64,000 nt of DNA. It comes from Bacteroidota bacterium. Its GTDB lineage: Bacteria > Bacteroidota > Bacteroidia > AKYH767-A > 2013-40CM-41-45. The notes below the pieces were generated by a model. That model saw only the letters and a list, made by a program, of their open reading frames with translations. It searched no databases and was not told where the DNA came from. Both the position numbers and the translations under genes were made by a program. Shown in pieces: positions 9,393 through 18,260 of this stretch (position 1 is the first letter of the stretch; the number at the start of each line of letters is the position of its first letter). The stretch spans positions 186,001 through 250,000 of the forward strand of contig JADJSV010000018.1 in the NCBI GenBank assembly GCA_016711505.1, read 5' to 3'.

Positions 9393-9965
9393 TTATCTGA
9401 TACTACCGCGAATTCTGCTCAAATGTCGCGGAGTAACACCAAGCATAGAAGCCAGATGGAGGAGTGGAATCTGCTGTAAAAGATGTGGCTCATGTTTCAG
9501 CATTTTTGCATAACGCTTTTCTGCAGTAAGGACTATCAGGTCGTGTCTGCTTGAATCAATTCCGCAAATAGAACTTTCTAATAGTCCGATATAAAAATCT
9601 TTAAAACCGGGAACTTCATTGACCATCATTCTCAAGTTCGGTTTTGTGATCAGAGAAATACTGCTTTTTGTAAGTGCACGAACATTTTCCAACGAAGGAA
9701 TTTCTCCGATGAAACTTGACAAAGATGCAAGAAAAGTATTTTCAATATTTACATAGGTTGTGCGCTCTTCTCCATCGATGATAACAAAGTATTGAAACAT
9801 GCCGCTTTCGACAAAACCAATTTGCCTGCTGATCTTTCCTTCCTCTACGAGATATTCATTCTTTTCAAACTCCTGAAAAGTAAATGCGTCGATAATTTTT
9901 TCTAGATCATTTCCTGAGTAACCGATTGATGTAAAAAAAGCAGTTAATTTTTCTTTTGGTAGCAT
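9393..9965 (-). CDS. Crp/Fnr family transcriptional regulator
   Basis: A 190-residue regulator with an N-terminal cyclic-nucleotide-binding-like beta-roll (FEKNEYLVEEGKISRQIGFV, GEERTTYVNIENTFLASL) and a C-terminal helix-turn-helix of the Bacteroidota type (LASMLGVTPRHLSRIR). No cysteine cluster for Fe-S is visible, so it is not an Fnr-type oxygen sensor. It heads an apparent operon with the barrel-like and DUF4386 genes. Confidence 0.9.
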   Translation of the reverse strand: MLPKEKLTAFFTSIGYSGNDLEKIIDAFTFQEFEKNEYLVEEGKISRQIGFVESGMFQYFVIIDGEERTTYVNIENTFLASLSSFIGEIPSLENVRALTKSSISLITKPNLRMMVNEVPGFKDFYIGLLESSICGIDSSRHDLIVLTAEKRYAKMLKHEPHLLQQIPLLHLASMLGVTPRHLSRIRGSIR

Positions 9966-10039
9966 AGGTCCTTTGTAAAATGCTAAGATGAAAAATTTAA
10001 TTCTAATGTACTACTTCAATTTTTTTTGCAAGCAATTGA

Positions 10040-10784
10040 CTATTTAATTTCAAACCGACCATTAATTTTACAAGAAACCGGAATTTTGCTGAATTTAATA
10101 TCATTGTCTTCGGTTTTTAAACCATCTACATAATAGGAGTTTCCTTCTGAACGGCTACCTCTGATATTTAAAGCATCATATAAGGCAGGTGGATCAGCAA
10201 TACGAAAAGTCAATAGCAAGCTCTTCAATCCTGATTGTCTTACCAATAGTATTGCCTATAGAAGCAAGCATATAAGTTGCTGTCTCCTTTGATTCTTGCA
10301 CTGCTTTTATCTTTATGAGTTTCTTAAACTCTTCAATTTTTGAGTGTTCAACCTTTTCAATTGACAATTCCTGAATTTTTAATTTTGATAATTCTTCATA
10401 AACTTTGCTAACCTCTGATGCAGATGAAACCATTAATGAATAATTCTTGCTGGTCAGAACATCTTGCTTTTTCCATTTTATTCTGACCAGATCACCATTT
10501 GCATCTGCGAGAGTTAAGTTTTTAAGCTCCATGCCAATTTTAATTAAAGTGGATTTTAATAGATCTTCAAGACTATCTATTGTAACTTTAGTTCGCCCTT
10601 CGTAGCGCTCGCGAACGGTAATTTCAATGAAGATTTTGTCGGGAGTAATTAAAGTGTCTGCTGATCCGATAGCGTCAATGTAATTTATTTCTGATGTGGT
10701 TGCAATGACGTTCTGGCCATTTGTTTTTACTACTACAATAAAAAGAAAAGCAAGTAATGTAAATAATAGTTTGGAGAAGTTCAT
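10040..10784 (-). CDS. SIMPL (DUF541) domain protein, frameshifted
   Basis: An exported SIMPL-domain protein of about 245 residues. The first part (signal peptide, then GSADTLITPDKIFIEITV, typical of the family start) runs to about 10203, where the frame is lost. The missing C-terminal part, with ALYDALNIRGSR and the conserved ending KIPVSCKINGRFEI, continues one frame over to 10040. Removing one A from the run at 10205-10208 (plus strand) joins them as EELAIDFRIADPPALYDA. I therefore annotate one gene. SIMPL proteins are periplasmic and of uncertain function; BP26 of Brucella is the known structure. Confidence 0.75.
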
Positions 10785-10907
10785 ATCAGATACTTTTAGA
10801 TTTATAATGTAACTTGAAACAGATTCCTGTTTATAAAAAGTAAATGTAGAAAAATATAAATATTATTTGTCAGGGAATTGTATTAAGAAAATTGTTGAAT
10901 GAAAAAA

Positions 10908-11735
10908 TTAAGGGCCTGTAACGAGCAATTTTTTTGCGGCACCAATACTGCATTTCTGAAATTTGGAATAAGCGTTTGCTGCTCTTATTCGTATCTCTTC
11001 ATTAGATTCATTTAACACAAATCCGGAAATGGCATCATGAACAGTATAAACTTCAGGACACATTAAACCCGTTGTCCAAACTAATGGATTGGCTTCTGCC
11101 TGTTGAATGTATTTTGAAAAGTATGAACGACTGTAGCAAGCCAGAATAATTACATCTCTCTTTCTTCCGTCTGAATTCATATATGTTTCTTCCAGATCAA
11201 AATCCATCAAACCATCATGACCAATATATACTAACAGACTTGCATTTCCTGAAACACCAATTGTTCTATTATTTACTTGAATCGTATCTTTATTAATTCC
11301 GGCAGTTCCATTGAGAAAATCCTGCGTACATTTTTTTATAAACTTGCCGTCGTATGCGTCGGCAATCAAATAGAAATTCTTACTTGTGTTTTTGAAAATA
11401 AGTCTTTCATGTATGATAGAGTTTGGTTTAAGAATTTTTACCAATTCCCACTCTTTACTTTTTTTAAAGTAAGTCCTGATTCCAAAGCCACAACCCCAAT
11501 ATAAGTTGTTGTCAGGATCCTGGCCATTTCCAATCTTCGAAGGTACAGGAACGATTCCCTGATATTTATTGTCGCAAAGGGCTACAAAAATATGAATGGT
11601 TTTAAATGTTGAATCGAAAATTTCGATTGACTGATTATTTTCATTTGATAGAAGAAGCCGCTCTTCTGCATTCTGAGAATGACAACCCGTGATAACAAAA
11701 CAAAAAAAGAGAAATGGAAATATTTTATGCGACAT
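10908..11735 (-). CDS. Lipoprotein with possible caspase-like (clan CD) His/Cys motifs
   Basis: A 275-residue protein starting at MSHKIFPFL, chosen because it begins the signal peptide; the lipobox is VITGC. No family is recognised with certainty. The C-terminal half has LVYIGHDGLMDF, then DVIILACYSRSYF 27 residues later, each preceded by hydrophobic strand residues. This order, a strand ending in a His followed by a strand ending in A-C, is what clan CD cysteine peptidases (caspases, gingipains) show. An upstream YLIADAYDGKF strand also fits such a fold. The protease assignment is an inference and could be wrong. Confidence 0.55.
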   Translation of the reverse strand: MSHKIFPFLFFCFVITGCHSQNAEERLLLSNENNQSIEIFDSTFKTIHIFVALCDNKYQGIVPVPSKIGNGQDPDNNLYWGCGFGIRTYFKKSKEWELVKILKPNSIIHERLIFKNTSKNFYLIADAYDGKFIKKCTQDFLNGTAGINKDTIQVNNRTIGVSGNASLLVYIGHDGLMDFDLEETYMNSDGRKRDVIILACYSRSYFSKYIQQAEANPLVWTTGLMCPEVYTVHDAISGFVLNESNEEIRIRAANAYSKFQKCSIGAAKKLLVTGP

Positions 11736-11849
11736 AACAAATGATTCGATTGAACAAACGATACGAATCATCAAATATTGGAACCGGGAATATGAAATCC
11801 GAAAATAATTTCACATGAAATTAGCTTTGTCGGACAGCAGCAATTCCAA

Positions 11850-12608
11850 TTATAAATTTATTCCACCGGAAACTTCTATACGCTGTCCATTAACCCATTT
11901 TGAATCTTCCGCACATAAGAATGCAACAACACTTCCGATATCGTCGGCTTTTGCAACTCTTCCCAAAGGCGTTTGTGCTGTAAGAAAACCCTGCATCTGC
12001 GGATTGTTTCTGATTGCTGCATTGTTGAAATCGGTTTCTACCGGACCCGGCGCAACTATATTGGATCGAATACCCCGATTGCCATATTCTTTCGCCACGT
12101 ATTTAGTAAATACTTCGACGGCACCTTTGAGAGATGAATAGACTGAATATCCGGGAACACAGAATCTGGTAGTTCCCGATGAAATGAAAACAACTCCTCC
12201 GTTGTCGTTCATCATTGGAAGAGATTTCTGTGTCAGAAAATAAACCCCTTTGAAGTGAATATTCATCAGATTATCAAATGCTTCTTCTGTTACCTGTGCT
12301 ATAGGAATAGTTGCACCTACGCCGGCATTGTTAATCAGGAAATCGAATTTATCGGAATTCCATTTTGTGTTTAAAACTGTTTTGATTTCTGAAATAAAAT
12401 TGTCGTAGGACTTTAAATCGGAAACATCAAATTTTATCGCATACGCCTTTTGTCCGGATCTTTCTATTTCAACAACTACTTCTTCTGCTGATTCTTTATT
12501 AGAATTGTATGTCAGAATTACATCAATGTTTTTTTTTGCTATTGAGATTGCCATGTCTCTTCCTAATCCGCGACTTCCTCCGGTCACTACGGCAATTTTA
12601 GTAATCAT
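11850..12608 (-). CDS. SDR family oxidoreductase
   Basis: A 252-residue classical short-chain dehydrogenase/reductase. It shows the Rossmann TGGSRGLG motif, NNAGVG, catalytic Ser (VFISSGTT), YSVYSSLKGA giving YxxxK, and the PGPVETDF loop. It resembles 3-oxoacyl-ACP reductase-like enzymes, with an unknown substrate. It follows the esterase gene by 15 bp and is probably the last gene of the DUF1028-esterase-SDR unit. Confidence 0.88.
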   Translation of the reverse strand: MITKIAVVTGGSRGLGRDMAISIAKKNIDVILTYNSNKESAEEVVVEIERSGQKAYAIKFDVSDLKSYDNFISEIKTVLNTKWNSDKFDFLINNAGVGATIPIAQVTEEAFDNLMNIHFKGVYFLTQKSLPMMNDNGGVVFISSGTTRFCVPGYSVYSSLKGAVEVFTKYVAKEYGNRGIRSNIVAPGPVETDFNNAAIRNNPQMQGFLTAQTPLGRVAKADDIGSVVAFLCAEDSKWVNGQRIEVSGGINL

Positions 12609-12623
12609 ATTTATTTTTGGATT

Positions 12624-13493
12624 TTATTTAACTTCTTTTTTTACCGGATAAAGCATTCTAAGTCCATTGAAAATAGCCTGATGAGAAATAGTTGCATGAT
12701 CTTCATCCGGCAAATAATCGAAGTATACAGCGATGTTTTTATTTTTAGAATTATTTAATTTTTCTACCAGCAGATTTGCATCCACTTCCATAACACGCGG
12801 AAATTCACCAGGTGTTAATCCTTCTTTTCCAACTCCAATGTATACGTCTGTCTTTTGACTTAGCTTTTCAATAACTTGATTCGACTGATTTAGCAATGAA
12901 CCATTATCCCACCAGATACTCGGACTTATGATGAGATATTTGTTAAACATTTCCGGCCTTTTCAATAAGATCTCTGATGCCAATAACCCACCTAAGGATT
13001 GTCCGATCAACATAGCTGACGAATTGGTTTTATATTTATTGTTTATAAATGGTTTTAATTCTTCTTCAAGAAAGGAAATGAATTTATCAGAATGCCCTGT
13101 TGTCGGAAAGTTTTTCTTTTCTGATTCAATTGTTGAAGGGAAAGTGAAATCTCTTCTTCTGTCGACAGTAGCGATTCCGATAACAATGGATTTCGGAACC
13201 CTGTCTATCCACGAAAAAGTGTTGAACTGGAAGAGTCCGACGGTATGAATAAAATCTTCATCAGCTGAACCATCCAATAAGTATACAACCGGATATCTTG
13301 TCGTATCATTCGGAATGTAACCTTCCGGTAAATATATATTCAGAATTCTATTTTCACCCAGAATTTTTGATTCGAACTCTTCTATCGATCCAAGAACAAA
13401 AGGCTTTGAAGTTTCCGGTGCTTTTTGTTGCTGGCAAAAAGCGGGTGTTACATAAAGCATTCCTATTACGATATAGCGGAGAAGAAATTTCAT
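12624..13493 (-). CDS. Alpha/beta hydrolase-fold esterase (Fes/esterase D type)
   Basis: A 289-residue exported hydrolase with a signal peptide. The esterase-D/enterochelin-esterase-like domain has LNIYLPEGY and YPVVYLLDGSADEDF near the start, the nucleophile elbow AMLIGQSLGGLLA, the acid region, and DEDHATISHQ carrying the catalytic His. Relatives hydrolyse siderophores or carbohydrate esters. No TonB-dependent receptor is adjacent, so the substrate is open. Confidence 0.85.
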   Translation of the reverse strand: MKFLLRYIVIGMLYVTPAFCQQQKAPETSKPFVLGSIEEFESKILGENRILNIYLPEGYIPNDTTRYPVVYLLDGSADEDFIHTVGLFQFNTFSWIDRVPKSIVIGIATVDRRRDFTFPSTIESEKKNFPTTGHSDKFISFLEEELKPFINNKYKTNSSAMLIGQSLGGLLASEILLKRPEMFNKYLIISPSIWWDNGSLLNQSNQVIEKLSQKTDVYIGVGKEGLTPGEFPRVMEVDANLLVEKLNNSKNKNIAVYFDYLPDEDHATISHQAIFNGLRMLYPVKKEVK

Positions 13494-13522
13494 TTTTTAG
13501 AATTTACAGAATTCGAATAATA

Positions 13523-14509
13523 TTATTTAACATTAAGAATTATTTTTTCTGTTTCATCGCTGCAAATCAGGAGCTCAGATTTTCTTAAACGCGGAATCAG
13601 GATTGACCAGTTTGCATCCTTAGCAAAGACCGTTTTGAAAAGATTCAGAGCTTCGTCAGTTTTTCCTTTATTGACAAGTGAAACAGCATGCCAGAATTTC
13701 ATCTCTATATCATCGGGAAGCATTTTTTCAGCAAGACCATATTCTTTCTCTGCTAAAGTCAGATCATTTTTTTCAACAGCAAGATCCCCGAGATTTGAAT
13801 GTTCATAAGCGCGATAGAGATTTAAAAGTCTTTTCAATTCTTCAATTGGTTGAATGTGATCTTCAACACGAAGATCAATTGGTTTGTCTTCCCAAATATT
13901 ACCTGTAGCAACCGGATTAACAATTAAAATCGAAGCGCTTTGCATTCCTCTGATATCACCGCCTTCTTTTTGTGCTGCTTCAAGCGCTGCTATCATACGT
14001 TCTGCAAGAGGACCATGTGTTTCTTTAAAAGCCTTTACCATAGCCGGGCAGACCGTTTCGTTTAACATTAAATTTGCTTGTACAGAAAAATTCTTTTCAG
14101 CAATATTTCCTGCAGCTTGAATACATTTTTTGCCTGTATAAGATGCTGTTCTTCCCTGCATGTCCAAAACAGCAACTTGCCGGACATCTCTTGCAGAATC
14201 AGAAGCTGTGAGAATTTTTATTACTTCTGCAGGCAACTTTCCGGACTTGAGCAATTTCAATCCATCAGGACCGTAGGCTCGGTTTACAAATGATTGAGTT
14301 GCAACTACGCCAATTCCTGCTTCGCCCCATCCGACAATTGAGCCGACTGAAAAGGCGTGTGATTGTACTGCAATTCCCATTTCACCTGTAATCGAATCTC
14401 TTGCGACGATTGAATAAGTGCTTGCGAGCGGATCAGAATATGGAGATTGTGCACTGATTGTAATTTGAGTCAATAAGAGTAGAGCTAGCAAATAAGTTTT
14501 ATTTATCAT
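13523..14509 (-). CDS. DUF1028 domain protein with C-terminal TPR
   Basis: A 328-residue exported protein. DUF1028 is marked by YSIVARDSITGEMGIAVQSH, VGWGEAGIGVVATQSFVN and YGPDGLKLL, followed by the ANLMLNE and VKAFKETHGPLAERMIAAL segments. The fold belongs to the Ntn-hydrolase-like group. The C-terminal 100 residues hold two TPR-like helix pairs (DLAVEKNDLTLAEKEYGLAE, VNKGKTDEALNLF), an ending often seen on DUF1028 proteins. The biochemical role is unknown. Confidence 0.88.
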   Translation of the reverse strand: MINKTYLLALLLLTQITISAQSPYSDPLASTYSIVARDSITGEMGIAVQSHAFSVGSIVGWGEAGIGVVATQSFVNRAYGPDGLKLLKSGKLPAEVIKILTASDSARDVRQVAVLDMQGRTASYTGKKCIQAAGNIAEKNFSVQANLMLNETVCPAMVKAFKETHGPLAERMIAALEAAQKEGGDIRGMQSASILIVNPVATGNIWEDKPIDLRVEDHIQPIEELKRLLNLYRAYEHSNLGDLAVEKNDLTLAEKEYGLAEKMLPDDIEMKFWHAVSLVNKGKTDEALNLFKTVFAKDANWSILIPRLRKSELLICSDETEKIILNVK

Positions 14510-14559
14510 TTTGGAAGAATTAAAATGAACTGTAATATAAGTAGCTTAAAAGTAAGGAT

Positions 14560-14567
14560 TACATTTG
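14560..14567 (+). promoter_or_regulatory. -7 box (TACATTTG) upstream of the DoxX-like gene
   Basis: TACATTTG fits TAnnTTTG and ends 4 bases before the ATG at 14572. No good TTG -33 at 17-23 bp was found. Start at this box would give a leaderless or nearly leaderless mRNA. Confidence 0.4.
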
Positions 14568-14571
14568 TCTT

Positions 14572-14937
14572 ATGAAAACTGTTTCTCTTTACTTAATGAT
14601 TGCATTATATTTTTTCGCAGGAATAAATCATTTTGTAAATCCCGGGATGTACATTTCAATTATGCCGCACTGGCTTCCATGGCATGAAGAATTAGTTTTG
14701 GTAAGTGGTATTTTGGAAATATTATTCGCACTCTTATTGGTATTTCCTTCTACAAGACAAACAGGAGGATGGTGTATTATTTTACTCCTTGTATTTGTTT
14801 TCCCAGCAAATGTTCAAATGATGTTGAATTATATAAATGAAAACAATACTAATCTGTGGATTGCAGTAATCAGACTTCCACTACAGATTTTATTGATTTT
14901 CTGGGCTTATAGTTTTACAAAACCTGTTAAAAAGTAA
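14572..14937 (+). CDS. DoxX-like small membrane protein
   Basis: A 121-residue protein with four transmembrane helices. The first (YLMIALYFFAGINHFVNPGMY) has the GxxHFxxP pattern of DoxX/MauE-like proteins, followed by LVSGILEILFALLLVFP. Family members are linked to electron transfer or redox membranes in a few organisms, with no direct evidence here. It is a single gene convergent with rsmH (47-bp gap). Confidence 0.75.
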   Translation: MKTVSLYLMIALYFFAGINHFVNPGMYISIMPHWLPWHEELVLVSGILEILFALLLVFPSTRQTGGWCIILLLVFVFPANVQMMLNYINENNTNLWIAVIRLPLQILLIFWAYSFTKPVKK

Positions 14938-14984
14938 ATTGATGTAATTCGATTTTTATTTTTCGATCTATAACTTTAATTAAG

Positions 14985-16034
14985 TTACAACCGGATTGCC
15001 CAACGTAATTTCGCGGAACGCGCTCGCGGATTTGAAGCGCTTTCTTCAACAGAAGGTCGAATCGGATCAGGAGCAACTTCAGAATAAACTCCTGCGCGAA
15101 ATAATGATTGAAAAGATTTTTTGACTCTACGATCTTCACCGGAATGAAACGATAGAATGGCAACACGCCCGCTCGGTGCAAGTACATAGGGAAGTTTTTC
15201 AAGAAAAGTATCTAACACTCCAAACTCATCATTGATAGCTATTCGCAAAGCCTGAAATGTACGTTGACAAGATTTCTTGATTTCTTCTTTCTTTATATTT
15301 TCCGGTAAAAAATCTAAAGCTTCCTGAATGATCTGCTTTAATTGAGTTGTTGTCGAAATTTTAATTCCTTTTGAAACTTTAGAAACAATTGCTTTAGCAA
15401 TTGGAATATAATGTGGCTCATCTGAATTGACAAGAAGCAATTCTTCCAATTCATCTCTCTGAATATTTTTTAAAAAGTCGGATGCAGGAACTCCATTTTT
15501 TGGATTAAGCCGAAGATCAAGAGGACCTTCTACTTTAAATGAAAAACCTCTGTCCGGATTATCAATTTGCATAGAGGATACACCCAGATCAGCAAGAACA
15601 AAATTCAATAGTCCTGATTCATAAGTTATCTGATCAATGCTTGAAAAGTTCATGATATGAAAACTTACCACTTCAGGACCAAAACCTTTTGTGAGCAATC
15701 TCTCTTTGGTGCGCGGAAGTTCAAGTGGATCTGCATCGAGAGCATATAAATGTCCGCCGGGAATCAATCTCTTAATCATTTCCTGAGCATGTCCACCGTA
15801 ACCGAGTGTAGCATCGAGTCCAATTTGTCCAGGAACGATATTCAGAAATTCCATGATCTCATCCACACAAATTGAACGATGCATTCCTGCAGGAGTCCGG
15901 CCTTGTTGCATGACCTTGTCAACATCTTCCGAATAAATTTCAGGCTGTAATTCTTTATATTTTTCTTTAAAAGCTTTCGGATGTGTTCCTTTATATCTTA
16001 CCCGACGAACATGCTTTGGTTCCTGATCTTCCAT
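14985..16034 (-). CDS. rsmH: 16S rRNA (cytosine(1402)-N4)-methyltransferase, long form
   Basis: A 349-residue RsmH/MraW-family methyltransferase that would N4-methylate C1402 of 16S rRNA with SAM. Visible signatures are TPAGMHRSICVDEIMEFL, the SAM-binding LDATLGYGGHAQEM, LYALDADP, VLADLGVSSMQID-, NPDRGFSF and ILSFHSGEDRRVK. It has an extra N-terminal 45 residues (RRVRYKGTHPKAFKEKYKEL) absent from the usual ~300-residue enzyme, and it is not in a dcw (mraZ-ftsL) cluster. It may be a second paralogue beside a standard rsmH elsewhere. Confidence 0.88.
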   Translation of the reverse strand: MEDQEPKHVRRVRYKGTHPKAFKEKYKELQPEIYSEDVDKVMQQGRTPAGMHRSICVDEIMEFLNIVPGQIGLDATLGYGGHAQEMIKRLIPGGHLYALDADPLELPRTKERLLTKGFGPEVVSFHIMNFSSIDQITYESGLLNFVLADLGVSSMQIDNPDRGFSFKVEGPLDLRLNPKNGVPASDFLKNIQRDELEELLLVNSDEPHYIPIAKAIVSKVSKGIKISTTTQLKQIIQEALDFLPENIKKEEIKKSCQRTFQALRIAINDEFGVLDTFLEKLPYVLAPSGRVAILSFHSGEDRRVKKSFQSLFRAGVYSEVAPDPIRPSVEESASNPRARSAKLRWAIRL

Positions 16035-16074
16035 AGTGTAAAACTAGCTATTTGAAACTGGAATGCCAAGGGAA

Positions 16075-17757
16075 TCATTGTTTAATCAATTTCCTGATAG
16101 CAGTCTGACCTTCAGGTGTGAAGACCTTGAGAATGTAAATTCCATTTGGTAATGATGATATATCCAGGTCTTTCATAGAAGTATTTATAGGAAGAGAAAT
16201 TATTCTTTTCCCCTGAACAGAAAGAATTTCAAAATGACTAATTTTGAAATCGCACTTTACCGAAATGTGACCGGATGTTGTGGGATTCGGCGAAATGAAA
16301 AAGTTTATTTCGTTTAGCAGAGTACTTACTCCTGTTGCGACTTGAGGAGCGATATGGCTGTAATAAATATCTTGTTCACCATTCAAGGTATTGACCCAGG
16401 CAAGATGCGCACCCGTATTATCAGAGATCATATGGAAATAATCGCCCATCTTATCCTGATTTGGATAACCAACATGTGGATCAAATGAGTCAGATAATTT
16501 TTCATCAATCGACCATGTCGTACCCTGATCATTGGAATATGAATAATAAAGAGCTGATGAGTCGGACCCCGGATTATCACGTGTATCAAGCCAGATAACA
16601 TCAATTCTTCCATTCGGAGCTACGGAAAGTGTACCAAGCCACTGAGTATTTGTTGTTAATGTATCGTCGTTTAATTTGACAGGAGAGCTCCATGTCAAAG
16701 CGCCATCACTACTCTTTGCAAACATTACATCACCCGGATCAAAATTTGAAGTCCGCATCATTGTGGCAAGTAAATATATATTATCCTGTCCGACACCATT
16801 TGACCGATCAACATCTATGTTTCCTTGCCCGATTAAACCAACAGGATTAATTCCACCGGATTGAATTATGCCATCCATAAAAACAACTACCACTGGATTC
16901 CATGTAATCAATGAACCCGGTACTTGAGCGTTTGTTGATTTGGCAATTGCAATTCCGGCATTGTTGACTATATCCTGACCGCAGATATACACTTCACCGG
17001 AATTTCCAACTATCATTGTACCTAATTGTGGCTGATTCAAAACTTCCGTGCAATTTTCGAAACTTGTTCCGGCAGTTGTTGATCTTGTAAAAGATCCGGG
17101 TGCACATGAACTTGAAAATTGTGACCATGTAGAATAAATATTTCCGTTTCCCGGACCGGAAGTTTTGTCAATGATCATCCATTCTTTATCGCCACCACCG
17201 GCGTCTACTCCGGTATCCCATGTTACACCACCATCAGTACTTTTAAAAATCTTGCAGAGAAATGTATTTGCACTGTCTATCGTAAGACTGTTATAATAAA
17301 AGTTGCCTGATAGATCGCAGTCTAAAACCGGATCAGAACGAAATACTCCCGGCTCAATAGAACCGGGAAACGTCCACGTCAGACCGGCATCGGAAGAATA
17401 AGCCCAACCGGCTTGTCTGAAATTGCTTGTTACATTATCAAACTGTCGCCATCCTATAACTATCTGGTTTGGATTGATTGGATTGATTGCAATACTAGGT
17501 TCGTTTGCTGCATCACCAACAATATTTAATCCGGCGTTATTTACATTAACTTGATAGGTTGTAATACTACTTGACGACGAACTACGGTTTTTTATTTTGA
17601 ATAATCCCTTTGGTGGAGATGTTTTCATTCTATTGAATTCATTAGGAATGTACGAATCGCCGGATTTTTCCAAGGGTTCTTTATTTTTTTCCTGTGCTTG
17701 TACATTTGATGAAAAAATAATTGTAAGAAGAAAAAATGATAGGATCAGATTTTTCAT
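16075..17757 (-). CDS. T9SS-exported BNR/sialidase-like beta-propeller protein
   Basis: A 560-residue secreted protein with a signal peptide ending near NVQAQ. The body is a six-bladed sialidase-like propeller with Asp-box motifs (SSDAGLTWTF, STDGGVTWDT, SSDGALTWSS, SNDQGTTWS). The last ~80 residues are a T9SS type A sorting domain (ISPNPTTSGHISVKC, SLPNGIYILKVFTPEGQ). The catalytic Arg triad of true sialidases is not evident, so enzymatic activity is uncertain. Confidence 0.85.
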   Translation of the reverse strand: MKNLILSFFLLTIIFSSNVQAQEKNKEPLEKSGDSYIPNEFNRMKTSPPKGLFKIKNRSSSSSSITTYQVNVNNAGLNIVGDAANEPSIAINPINPNQIVIGWRQFDNVTSNFRQAGWAYSSDAGLTWTFPGSIEPGVFRSDPVLDCDLSGNFYYNSLTIDSANTFLCKIFKSTDGGVTWDTGVDAGGGDKEWMIIDKTSGPGNGNIYSTWSQFSSSCAPGSFTRSTTAGTSFENCTEVLNQPQLGTMIVGNSGEVYICGQDIVNNAGIAIAKSTNAQVPGSLITWNPVVVVFMDGIIQSGGINPVGLIGQGNIDVDRSNGVGQDNIYLLATMMRTSNFDPGDVMFAKSSDGALTWSSPVKLNDDTLTTNTQWLGTLSVAPNGRIDVIWLDTRDNPGSDSSALYYSYSNDQGTTWSIDEKLSDSFDPHVGYPNQDKMGDYFHMISDNTGAHLAWVNTLNGEQDIYYSHIAPQVATGVSTLLNEINFFISPNPTTSGHISVKCDFKISHFEILSVQGKRIISLPINTSMKDLDISSLPNGIYILKVFTPEGQTAIRKLIKQ

Positions 17758-17778
17758 ATTATTTGTCTTATTTGAAAT

Positions 17779-18117
17779 TTAAGTAAACAGCCGATAGAAT
17801 AAAATGATAAGTGCAATTCCAACTATAATTGTGTAAATTGGCTTGTTATATTTTGCAAGCCAATTCGGAAGATAGATATCGAAATTAGCTTTATCGGAAT
17901 CAGAATATTTTTTTGCAGCAATTGTAACCGGACAAACATTTTTAAATATTAATAATGTCAAACCTTCCAGTGTGATCAAAAAGATACATACCCAAACCCA
18001 TCGATCAATTTTATTGACAATAACAGCATAAAGTAAATAAAAAATAACGATATTGAAAAAGATCCATATTAATGTATGCAGGATTTTTATTGATATTAAT
18101 TTGATTTCCCTGTTCAT
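17779..18117 (-). CDS. Small membrane protein with CPVT motif
   Basis: A 112-residue protein with three or four hydrophobic helices and a central FKNVCPVTIAAKKYSD segment. The CPVT plus helix layout is reminiscent of DUF2784-type proteins, which have a CPLT motif in the same place, but I am not sure. It lies 21 bp upstream of the BNR protein gene on the same strand. Confidence 0.6.
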   Translation of the reverse strand: MNREIKLISIKILHTLIWIFFNIVIFYLLYAVIVNKIDRWVWVCIFLITLEGLTLLIFKNVCPVTIAAKKYSDSDKANFDIYLPNWLAKYNKPIYTIIVGIALIILFYRLFT

Positions 18118-18260
18118 TACTTCAGCTTTTTTATTCTGAGGAAAAATTGAAACCGGTTTCTTTGTACAGAACTAATTTAGCATTGCACAAGACCGTAAAA
18201 TTTAATGTAAATATAATCAGGTTGTTTATTTATTTATCTTGTAAGGCAAAATATAGTCCT

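Noticed and set aside
18147..18260. N-terminal extension of the phosphodiesterase (start at 18147)
   Set aside because: It would bury the signal peptide that begins at 18261.
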